Shown piece after piece: positions 12,026 to 21,339 of a stretch of 64,000 nucleotides of DNA (within the stretch, counting starts at the first letter, position 1; every line of letters begins with the position of its first letter). The stretch spans positions 3,187,478 through 3,251,477 of the forward strand of contig MU008158.1 in assembly GCA_010909165.1 (NCBI GenBank), read 5' to 3'. This stretch comes from Anthoceros angustus. Taxonomy: Eukaryota; Streptophyta; Anthocerotopsida; Anthocerotales; Anthocerotaceae. The notes below the pieces were generated by a model that saw only the letters and a list, made by a program, of their open reading frames with translations, searched no databases and had not been told where the DNA came from. Both the position numbers and the translations under genes were made by a program.

Positions 12026-13972
12026 GATTACGCTTATAAAAGATATAAAATTTACTTATGGAATATTCAAGGTGAAGAATCTCCTAAAGGCTTAAGATTT
12101 TAGAATAGTATAGCTTTAAACTAGTTTAGTCGTTTCATCGAAGGTCACGATCACGTGCCTTGTTGTTTGCGGTACAGAAAAAGAGGAGCGGTCTCTATTC
12201 ATTTTGGCTCGGTATGCATCTGACCAACGCAGACATGCGCAAAATCGCAGGCTGGGCAATTAATAATGATAGCATGTACGAAATGGGTGCTTTCCAAAAA
12301 TAGACTCTTTTCTTTCAGTACACCATACCATGATAAAGAAACTCTGAACCCAAGTATGTATAATAAATAAATAAATAAATTTTATTCTTTTAAATTAAAA
12401 TTTTATTTATTTACAGATAATAATAATAACTGTATCATAAGTATAAATAAGTATATGAGTAAATTTTATTATTTAAACTTAAATTCTAATAATTTACAGA
12501 TAATAATACCTATATCATAAGTCCAATGTTTTAAGGATCAATGGGCCACCGCACCATAGTTTGCTTGGGATGTACATCAACTAATCTAAACGCTGCCATT
12601 CTAGTGGAGGCGAATGGTCTTAGTGCTCCACAACAAACCCCTTGTCTTGACCTCGCAGCCTTGCACTCTACCTGAGCTACCCATGGCTTCGATGGCTTCA
12701 TCCGCCATGGCGCACTCGCTACATTTCCGTTGCTTCGAGCACCATCTTCCGAGGCCTTTAGCGAGCACGCCTTAAGTCGTCGGCCTCATTGAGGTGATCC
12801 GCTAAAGAAGACAATGTCGAGTTTGACAAGCTCGGCATTGTCTTTGCGTAGGATCACTAACTTCAGCTTTAGAATCGAGCAACATCAACTGCAAAGTGCA
12901 TGCAAGTGAGCTTGTAGGTGCCGCTCATGTAGTGCATGTTATCATATGTATTGAACCACCGAGAAAGCAGACATTAAGATGTGTGTCTTAATATCCACAC
13001 TAGATAATATCTAAATATCTATGCTATGAATATCCTTTGCCCTTTTGTCTATTAACCTAATATTCTATGATTAATATCTATGGACAAATCCTTATGTCCA
13101 TGCCCATCCACATGCCACATGCCACACATCGGTCACATGCACATACACATATCATGCACCCATGGCGTTATCCATCATGCATCCTAGCTACATAGCCTAT
13201 AGCTTTATCATGTAATGACCTCTTGTCAATCCATGTCATGATAGCCATGTCATCAATCCGTTGTTGTAAATGAGCACCCAAAGAGTGCCATATCGTCGAC
13301 TAGAAACCCCGTTGTAAACCGAGTCTTAAAACTTGCCACATCAAACTTAGACCAATTTACAACGGAGGTTTTAGACATTGTAAGATTGGGACATTTACAA
13401 AGGGTTTTGTAAACAACCCCTCCACCCCTCTCCCTCTCCCTCCCTCCCTCCCTTCCTTCCTTCCTTCCTCGCCCGCCCGCCTCCCTAGTAGTGGCTGGGA
13501 GCTCCAGGCTTATCACAATCAGAGTACTTGCTAAGTATGCATCCAGAATATGTACCAGCGTGCCAACAAGCGAGCTTCTACGTCCCCGTCCAAACATCCT
13601 TATGGTTACATATAACTATATTCCTCATTAATTACTTCATACGCCTGCATTTAATTATAGACATTAGATGGCGGGGGTTAGGTTTTGCAAGTCCAAGGAG
13701 TGTTTTACTTCATGGGCCATGACATATGTCCTATGACTAATCCGGAGCAAAATGTCCTTGGACTTGACTTGAGGGGAATCAAGTCCAAGGACGCTTTCCT
13801 TGCCCTCGTGTCGCTTATCTCGGTTTATCATGATCTAAAGATTACCAATTTTTATGTCCTTGGCTCTCACAAATCTCAGACACCCTCCACCCACAACTAT
13901 ATGCCGACGGCCCCTAGCTAGAAAAAATAATTTTATGACTTCTCCTACCGTAACTTCCTAGCGTAAACCCTT

Positions 13973-15065
13973 ATGAACTCTAAAACTCTATATGATTTGA
14001 GATCACCTAGTGGTTCAACTTGTGCAATCTAGCTATCTTATCTCCACCGAGAAAGTTTATTATGGGAAACCTCCGACATATGTCAAGACTTTGGGGAAAG
14101 AGGATTCCTTGTATGATTTGGGATTGTTGGAGACATTTTCTATTGAAAAACTTGACAAATGAAGGTCAACGACACATAAATGGTCCTTGACCAATATGGG
14201 CAATATATTCTTATGTTCAAGTGTGTCGAATGTTTATATTTGTTGCAATAGAACTGGTTGATAATCGATAAAGGAGGATGTTTCCATTGGAGAACTTTTG
14301 TAATTCCAAAAACATCCACATATGATAGCACTCGAGCTGGCGGAGATGATTCCTTTGACCATGTTTGGGATTGGAGAAAGATGAACATTTTACCTCCGTC
14401 TGTGACTGTGCAAGTGTGGCACATGCACCCTCTTTGCAATCTTCACTTCTATTGGTGCTAGAATTTATTAAATATGGTACTCCTCCACTAGAACTGTCGG
14501 CAAGATTACATCGACAATTGGCAAGCCTAGGACCGAGGGACTTACAAAAGTTGGCTTATCACAAACTAATGACAAATATAGATCTTAACAAGAAGGCCCC
14601 GAACATACGAGCATACTATGCAAGTATGGTGGAGATATTGTAGATATAATGAAGTATGTGGAGAAACATGGAGTCGTTTTAGAGAAGAATTGTTCATACC
14701 ATCCGGATGGAAGTCATCAAAATCCTCCCAACCAGCGCAATATATTGTTGCACAAGGTTGGTTTCAAAGTCTTCAAGACTTGATCCAAAAATGAAAGAAT
14801 TTGTGAGATACACACCGTAGTGGTATCTCTTTGTGTGTGAAGATGGTGAGTTTGGCAACCATCCCGACCATGAAGCTCAAAACCTTATTCGCACGGGCTC
14901 CAAAGGACGCAGATGAAATGCATACAAAGGTGCTAATAGTAGGGTTTGATAACGATGCATGAATATTACGTAATGTGGGTGAAACATGGGGTGATAATGG
15001 GTATTTTAGGGTCAACTCGAGTAGTGCCCGGAATCTATGACCATGCATGTATACCTATTATTTAG
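13973..15065 (+). pseudogene. Papain-like cysteine peptidase copy F
   Basis: Sixth copy, with TATA-like sequence at about 13898. KCGTC coding sequence at 14412-14426 is followed by LFAIFTSIGAR-like sequence in the next frame. The middle segment has EILDIMKYVEKHGVV-type sequence near 14630-14680. The His region (about 14925-14955) is followed by TGA at 14960-14962 in place of the TGG Trp codon, as in copy D. NVGETWGDNGYF lies at 14972-15005 and TAG at 15063-15065. Frames are broken as in the other copies. Confidence 0.75.
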
Positions 15066-15761
15066 GATTACGCTTATAAAAGATATAAAATTTACTTATG
15101 GGAATATTCAAGGTGAAGAATCTCCTAAAGGCTTAAGATTTTAGAATAGTATAGCTTTAAACTAGTTTAGTCGTTTCTTATCGAAGGTCACGGATCACGT
15201 GCCTTGTTGTTTGCGGTGGCATATCGTAGAAAAAGAGGAGCGGTCTCTATTCATTTTGGCTGCCTCGGTATGCATCCGCCAACGCAGACATGCAAAATCG
15301 CAGGCCGCCAGTGCAATTAATAATGATAGCATGTACGAAATGGGTGCTTTCCAAAATAGACTCTCTTTTCTTTCAAGACACCATACCATGATAAAGAAAC
15401 TCTCGAACCCAAGTATGTATAAACAAACAAATAAATAAATAAATTTTATTCTTTTAAATTAAAATTTTATTTATTTACAGATAATAATAATAATTATAAG
15501 TATAAATAAGTATATGAGTAAATTTTATTATTTAAACTTAAATTCTAATAATTTACAGATAATAATACCTATATCATAAGTCCAATGTTTTCGAAGGATC
15601 AATGGGCCATTGGCACCATAGTTTGCTTGGGATGTACATCAACTAATCTAAACGCCGCCATTCTAGTGGAGTGCGCAATGGTCTTAGTGCTCTCCACAAC
15701 AAACCCCTTGTCTTGACCTCAGCAGGGCCTTGCACTCCTGCGATTCAATTTTGAGCTGACC

Positions 15762-15872
15762 ATGGCTTCGACGGTGGCTTCATCCGCCATGGCGGCACTC
15801 GCTACATTTCGTTGCTTCTCGAGCACTATCTTCGAGGCCTTTAGCGAGCACGCCTTAAGTCGCCTTCATTGA
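15762..15872 (+). other. 36-codon transit-peptide-like mini-ORF
   Basis: ATG 15762 opens MASTVASSAMAALATFRCF and runs to TGA 15870-15872. The peptide is rich in Ser, Ala and Thr with few acidic residues at its start, as plastid or mitochondrial presequences are. Related starts occur in the other units (for example 1631, 4689 and 17565) with different ends because of indels. The fold-back begins right after its stop. It might be a relic first exon or a short uORF. Function is unknown, and chance cannot be excluded for so short a frame. Confidence 0.3.
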
Positions 15873-16500
15873 GGTGATCTGCTAAAGAAGACAATGTCGA
15901 GTTTGATAAGCTGCATTGTCTTTTGCGGTAGGATCACTAACTTCAACTTTAGAACCGTGAGTAACATCAACCGTGCAAAGTGCATACAAATGAGCTTGTA
16001 GGTGCTGCTCTCATGTAGTGCATGTTATCATATGTATTGGAACCACCGGAGAAAGCAGCACACACCCTGTCACATTGTGCACACCGAGCCATCACATGAC
16101 ATGCTTCGTTCTTTCCCCTCTTCTCTTCCTTGGAATGCCATATACGATTATGTGATTAAAAGCATATAGAAGTTGCTAATGTGTGTATATAGTGTCATTA
16201 CAACAAAAGAAGCCCTGTTGTAATGAAACCAGACACTTTTGGTAATAGTGGCATTGCACCGTTACAAATAAGTTGAACTAGTTTGGGGGGCCGAGTTAGG
16301 TTAACCCGCACGGTGGTACACAACTAACTCATCGAAGGTGGGTAGGGCCCGCCTCTACGAAAGCTGGAGCCCTGAGAAGGTAGGGGCATGGTGGCACCCA
16401 AAAAGTTAGAGATGCATATGCGGAAGCGTCTTGCATCAAGCAGATGCTTTATTAACAATGAATATGTTTGGTTCATAGGTGGGCTTATAAAGGATGGTTA

Positions 16501-16530
16501 CGAGGGGGTGTTTAATGAAACACCCCCTCG
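16501..16530. repeat. Perfect 13-bp inverted repeat in Copia 3' region
   Basis: CGAGGGGGTGTTT, loop AATG, AAACACCCCCTCG. A second identical copy is at 18277-18306. It lies beyond the end of the Copia coding region on the minus strand, in the presumed LTR. A second perfect 10-bp pair, CATTACAACA / TGTTGTAATG, is at 16196-16225. Confidence 0.85.
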
Positions 16531-16877
16531 AGGTTCATTAGCCTGCTAGTTAACTAACTACCAACTAGCTGAGTCTAGTTTGACTAATCCACATTGGGTT
16601 TGGTCTAGTCGACCTTAACCAACGCGGTATGCACTATTTCTAACTCTCCTCTCGACACGCTTGAGTTATCTGAGATCTCCGTAAAACAAAAGGAGACCGC
16701 TTGTTGTCGGAGTCTTGCAATGTGCTACAGTCTTCCCTCACCGTCCCAACTCAGTCGAACTCCTCGTGATCGAGATCGCTCACCAGCTCACGGAGTAGTA
16801 CATCTGCCAGGCTGCGGTATGCAAGTCGTCTGCAACAACCGCACAACATCAAGTGATGGAACAAAAGATGATAAGCC

Positions 16878-17135
16878 TCACCATATGAGTGACTTGTCTA
16901 GCGTCATGAAGCTACTACAGTCTACTAATCCAAGCCCTTTTCTGTGGAAGCAATGTTTAAACTTGGGCAAGAATTTAGTCAGCACATCTGCTTTGTTGTC
17001 GTCTGTTGGTACATACTGTACCTTTACTATCCCCCTTTCTGCAGCATCACGAATATAGTGATGTTGAATCTCTATGTGTTTCGTGCGTGCATGGAACACG
17101 GGGTTGGCAACTAAAGCAATTAATAATGATAGCAT
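16878..17135 (-). mobile_element. Copia RNase H fragment, copy 1
   Basis: An 85-codon frame ends this Copia copy: VANPVFHARTKHIEIQHHYI, then KVQYVPTDDNKADVLTKFLP and CFHRKGLGLVDCSSF. This is the better preserved of the two tails; its upstream RNase H part is replaced by array unit sequence at about 17117. The first residues of the frame belong to the array, not to Copia. Confidence 0.88.
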
Positions 17136-18729
17136 GTACGAAATGGGTGCTTTCCAAAATAGACTCTCTTTTTCTTTCTTTCAAGACACCATACCATGAT
17201 AAAGAAACTCTCGAACCCAAGTATGTATAAACAAACAAATAAATAAATAAATTTTATTCTTTTAAATTAAAATTTTATTATTTACAGATAATAATAATAA
17301 TTATAAGTATAAATAAGTATGAGTAAATTTTATTATTTAAACTTAAATTCTAATAATTTACAGATAATAATACCTATATCATAAGTCCAATGTTTTCGAA
17401 GGATCAATGGGCCATTGGCACCATAGTTTGCTTGGGATGTACATCAACTAATCTAAACGCCGCCATTCTAGTGGAGTGCGCAATGGTCTTAGTGCTCCAC
17501 AACAAACCCCTTGTCTTGACCTCAGCAGGGCCTTGCACTCCTGCGATTCAATTTTGAGCTGACCATGGCTTCGACGGTGGCTTCATCCGCCATGGCGGCA
17601 CTCGCTACATTTCGTTGCTTCTCGAGCACTATCTTCTCGAGGCCTTTAGCGAGCACGCCTTAAGTCGCCTTCATTGAGGTGATCTGCTAAAGAAGACAAT
17701 GTCGAGTTTGATAAGCTGCATTGTCTTTTGCGGTAGGATCACTAACTTCAACTTTAGAACCGTGAGTAACATCAACTGCAAAGTGCATACAAATGAGCTT
17801 GTAGGTGCTGCTCTCATGTAGTGCATGTTATCATATGTATTGGAACCACCGGAGAAAGCAAAGACACACCGCCACATCAGGCACACCGAGCCATCACATG
17901 ACATGCTTGCTCTTTCCCTCTTCCTTGGAATGCCATATACGATTATGTGATTAAAAGCATATAGAAGTTGCTAATGTGTGTATATAGTGTCATTACAACA
18001 AAAGAAGCCTGTTGTAATGAAACCGGACACTTTGGTAATAGTGGCATTGCGTTACAAATAAGTTGAACTAGTTTGGGGCCGAGTTAGGTTAACCCGCACG
18101 GTGGTACACAACTAACTCATCGGGGTAGGGCCCGCCTCACGAAAAGCCGGAGCCCGAGAAGGTAGGGGCATGGTGGCACCCAAAAGTTAGAGATGCATAT
18201 GAAGGCGTCTTGCATCAAGATGCTTTATTAACAATGAATATGTTTGGTTCATAGGTGGGCTTATAAAGGATGGTTACGAGGGGGTGTTTAATGAAACACC
18301 CCCTCGAGGTTCATTAGCCTGCTAGTTAACTAACTACCAACTAGCTGAGTCTAGTTTGACTAATCCACATTGGGTTTGGTCTAGTCGACCTTAACCAACG
18401 CGGTATGCACTATTTCTAACTCTCCCTCTCAGACACGTTGAGTTATCTGAGATCTCCGTAAAACAAAAGGAGACCGCTTGTTGTCGGAGTCTTGCAATGT
18501 GCTGCCTCTTCCTCGCCGTCCCAACTGATCGAACTCCCTCAAGATCGAGAGGCTCACCGCTCACGGAGTAGTACATCGCCAGGCTTGTGGCGTAAGCGTC
18601 GTCATGCAACAATCGTCCAACATCAAGTGATGGAACAAAAGATGATAAGCCTCACCATATGAGTGACTTGTCTAGCGTCATGAAGCTACTACAGTCTACT
18701 AATCCAAGCCCTTTTCGTGGAAGCAATGT

Positions 18730-19080
18730 TTAAACTTGGCAGAATTTAGTCAAGACATCCGCTTGTTGTCGTCTGCTGGTACACACTGCCTTTACTATCC
18801 CCTTCGCAAAGATAATATAGTGATGTTGAATCTCTATGTGTTTCGTGCGTGCATGGAACACGGGGTTGGCAACTAAAGCAATTACTGACATATTATCACT
18901 AGTTAAGTATTGTTGGCCCTTCCTGCAACATACCCAGATCCTCACATAGCTTCTTTTCCATTCAGCCTCTTTCGTGGCTTTATTGAGAGCCTTGTACTCC
19001 AATTCTGTTGATGAAAGTGATATGGCTGCTTGTTTTCTACAAGACCAATATGGAATACCGAATTTTGGGTCCACGGTTAG
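18730..19080 (-). mobile_element. Copia RNase H fragment, copy 2
   Basis: The minus strand encodes the end of a Ty1/copia polyprotein: CRKQAAISLSSTELEYKAL, LTSDNMSVIALVANPVFHAR, KHIEIQHHYI and ADVLTKF. These are the RNase H core and the conserved C-terminal tail of plant Copia elements. One or two frame breaks lie near 18790-18830. Sequence toward lower coordinates (18.3-18.7 kb) would be the polypurine tract and 3' LTR. No reverse transcriptase is present, so this is a relic. Confidence 0.88.
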
Positions 19081-19877
19081 AAAAGAGGCGGATGCCTCCT
19101 AGTTTTGTTCATATTAGTTAGGTTTCATTTTTCTTTTTTTCTTTTCTTACCAAGAGATTGCTGACGGGAAGGTAGCAACGAGAAGTTGCCGGACGAGAAG
19201 CGGGAGGACATGATGACAGTCTCCCGACGGGATGGACGGAACGGAGAGGAACCGGACCTGAGGAAAGGTCCAACGGCTAGTCCGGATGGAGGACACGAGG
19301 AAAGGTCCAACGGCTAGTCCGGATGGAGGACCTGAGGTCGGAAAACTTACGCGAGGAGGCACCAAATCAAACTCAAGTACCGAGGGCCTGACTGACTGAA
19401 AATGTCGGCCAGACATTTCCTGCGTAGTCCGCCACTCTCCACATGCAACGGGAGTAAGTCCCTACTCCGCCTGAAAGACGCGTACGCGAGGAGGAGATTT
19501 TCGCGCTGAGGTGCCACCGCCATCCCTTGGCGATTTGTGAGGACGATCAGGCGCAAGAGGAGACTGGAGCGACCGCATGCAAGGCATATATAGGAGAATT
19601 CTCCTTGGCGCTCGGAGGTATGGAAAATCGGGCGTCGTCCTTGGCCTTCGGCGAATTTTGGACGAGCTAAAGATTGGACGGCGGCAAGCGGTCTTAGGGT
19701 TGCAACGTGGCAGTGGACTGACCCCCTTGTTTTGAAAGAAAAAGCCGAACAAGAATGGGACTTTAGGTTTTTGCCACGTACTTGTAATCTACAAGCTCAA
19801 ATAACGTGTATCAAAACAATTATTCAAAAGGTTGCGGGTGACATGTTTGCAGAGAAATACCAAAAAGGCTGATTATA
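19081..19877. other. Low-information stretch with a 37-bp direct duplication
   Basis: AGGAAAGGTCCAACGGCTAG and following bases occur at 19261 and 19298 (two copies, period 37 bp). Minus-strand frames (for example around 19347-19556) include SRDLLPLHVESGGLRRK-like sequence, possibly decayed retroelement, but no family could be assigned. Confidence 0.4.
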
Positions 19878-20450
19878 GTGCGGATTTTTTCAAGTGCAAA
19901 AAGGGGTCCGGCCACGTCCGTGTGCAACAAGGGGTTTCAGGAGAAACCCCTTTCTACACATACACTGCTTAGTGTCAATTTGGCAAGTCAGGTCATGCAA
20001 GCACCATGTTATGAGGAGCCTACAGTAAATGTTTTCGAAGACGGGCCCCAAGTACGGTGCCCAAAACAGGGTGTGCGGTCCATGGACACTAGCTGGGCAG
20101 AGATTACAGGAATGGTCCATAAGTGGCCTCAATTAGAAAACCATGTTGCTGCTATGATGAGACACTTAGCAAGACAGGTCGAAGGTTTGGGAGCTGATCT
20201 TGACCTTCACCAGCTGCATCGAACACCAATTTTGGAACATGATCCGACACATACAGACAATTCTTTGAAACGAAAAAGGCCCTTTTGGAAAACGGGAGCT
20301 AGTCGAGGGAGAGCGAGAAGCGCCCCAAGATCACAAATTGAAGTTCCGGCAGTTCAAACATGGAAACTGCCTGTAGTACCTAGACCTGATAACTTTGTCC
20401 AATTAGCAGTAGGGTTGAAAGCGGATACAGATGTGTTGGCCGAAATGTGA
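19878..20450 (+). CDS. Hypothetical protein, 190 codons
   Basis: Open frame with a Lys/Arg-rich C-terminal third (SLKRKRPFWKTGASRGRARS) that could be a nuclear localisation or nucleic-acid-binding stretch, and a WPQLENHVAAMMRHLARQVE segment likely to be helical. I do not recognise the family. A possible 5' extension in another frame (19.75-19.88 kb) reads like coding sequence (ITCIKTIIQKVAGDMFAEKY), so this may be the 3' part of a longer, frameshifted gene such as a transposase. The start is uncertain. Confidence 0.35.
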   Translation: MRIFSSAKRGPATSVCNKGFQEKPLSTHTLLSVNLASQVMQAPCYEEPTVNVFEDGPQVRCPKQGVRSMDTSWAEITGMVHKWPQLENHVAAMMRHLARQVEGLGADLDLHQLHRTPILEHDPTHTDNSLKRKRPFWKTGASRGRARSAPRSQIEVPAVQTWKLPVVPRPDNFVQLAVGLKADTDVLAEM

Positions 20451-20535
20451 CAATTTTGTTTGAGCTCAAACGTAGCAATTTTGTTTCAGCTCCTCGAAAC
20501 CCACAGTTGACATCTTAATTGTTGGGCACTCCGTG

Positions 20536-21319
20536 CTACATTACAAGGAGAATGAAGGCCACAATCCCTAGCATGATACTAAGAATCACAGTCAAAACTG
20601 GAGGTGGAATAGAAACAAAAACAATGCCCCCAATTGCTGACAAAATAGAGCACAAAATCACAATTGCAGCTGTGGGAATGTCCCGTGGACTTGTCAACTT
20701 GCTGGACTGAGTTTGTTGGCTTCCTGAATCATAGCTATCATAATCATTGGGCTGGTAAGGAGTATGCAACACGCTACGCCGTGGGAGAGTTACAAGTGAA
20801 TCCCTTAAGCAGTCTGGAAACAACTCCTGGATGAAGGGCGCATCTGCCCGGTCAATGATCAAGGAAGTCTAGTGCCTATCACTGGGTGCTTGGAGCGAGA
20901 ACATGCAATTGAAATGCTATCCCTACCATACAATCTAAGATTGGCCTCTCCTTCCCTTGCAGTTGTAAGGAACTGAACTCTTCGGGGTGTACTCGCAGCT
21001 TATCTCGAGCTCCCCTGAATGCAGTTGCCATGTACTGCGCTGTAGAATTTGCAACCAATAGCTCCAATCGATAGAGAAGCTGACCAACAGTTTCCTTCCC
21101 GCATTTTTTGCACTAGCTTCCCTTTCGCAAGGTTGTGCTGCAAGTTTGGCAAGCTTGGTATAGTTTGAATCCCGTCCTTTTATATCCGAGCACCTGCACA
21201 CGAAGGGGGACATTGCTGAAAGGCACAGGGTCGTCCTTCATGACCTCGTCGATAAGATCTCGCAGACACAAGGGATGTGTGATCTTCAATGGCCATTCTA
21301 CTGTCCCGCCCGCACTCAC
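20536..21319 (-). pseudogene. OB-fold/zinc-ribbon (RPA70-C-like) protein with membrane tail, amber-interrupted
   Basis: Reading the minus strand from 21319: LRVQVLGYKRTGFKLYQACQ ends in a first CxxC pair (CQTC). Then TTLRKGS, an in-frame TAG at about 21117-21119, then CKKCGKE in the same frame, completing a four-cysteine ribbon. LLYRLELLVANSTAQYMATA follows, resembling the ribbon-strand layout of the RPA70 C-terminal OB fold. The frame reaches ERPILDCM. A GT-AG intron of about 60 bp (about 20933-20872) then joins it, phase 0, to TSLIIDRADAPFIQELFPDC. The protein ends with two hydrophobic helices (IPTAAIVILCSILSAIGGIV and VLTVILSIMLGIVAFILLV) at 20536-20690. An OB fold plus a membrane tail is unusual. 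The upstream start is not resolved. One stop codon separates it from an intact gene. Confidence 0.5.
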
Positions 21320-21339
21320 GCACTTCGAAGAGAGTTCGT

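Larger units (their letters stand above)
1..16058. repeat. Tandem array of ~3.06-kb units
   Basis: A landmark ATTGTTGGAGACATTTTC recurs at 1, 3063, 6119, 9188 and 14123, giving units of 3062, 3056 and 3069 bp. The interval 9188-14123 holds two units fused by a deletion near 11287. The sixth unit stops at about 16058 against Copia-derived sequence, and a seventh partial unit lies at 17118-17865. Each unit contains, in order: a papain-like peptidase pseudogene, an AT-rich spacer of about 150 bp, a short ORF opening with MASTVASSAMAA, a fold-back, CATG-rich sequence, a C-rich pyrimidine tract, an inverted repeat and a TATA box. Copies are near identical in AT-rich parts and differ mainly by 1-6 base indels in C/G-rich words. 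The array runs off the left edge, so its full length is unknown. Confidence 0.97.
16059..18880. repeat. Duplicated ~1.8-kb composite (array tail plus Copia end)
   Basis: The block 15314-17117 (array tail then 1.06 kb of retroelement sequence) is repeated as 17118-18880. The join at about 17117 is at GCAATTA, present both in the Copia sequence (around 18878) and in the array unit (around 15313). The second copy continues into more Copia sequence to about 19080. Both copies carry the hairpin CGAGGGGGTGTTT-AATG-AAACACCCCCTCG. Confidence 0.85.

Noticed and set aside
1-16058. Evenly spaced repeats considered as a CRISPR-like or centromeric array
   Set aside because: Unit is 3 kb, contains gene sequence and TATA boxes, and has no spacer logic; tandem gene amplification explains it.
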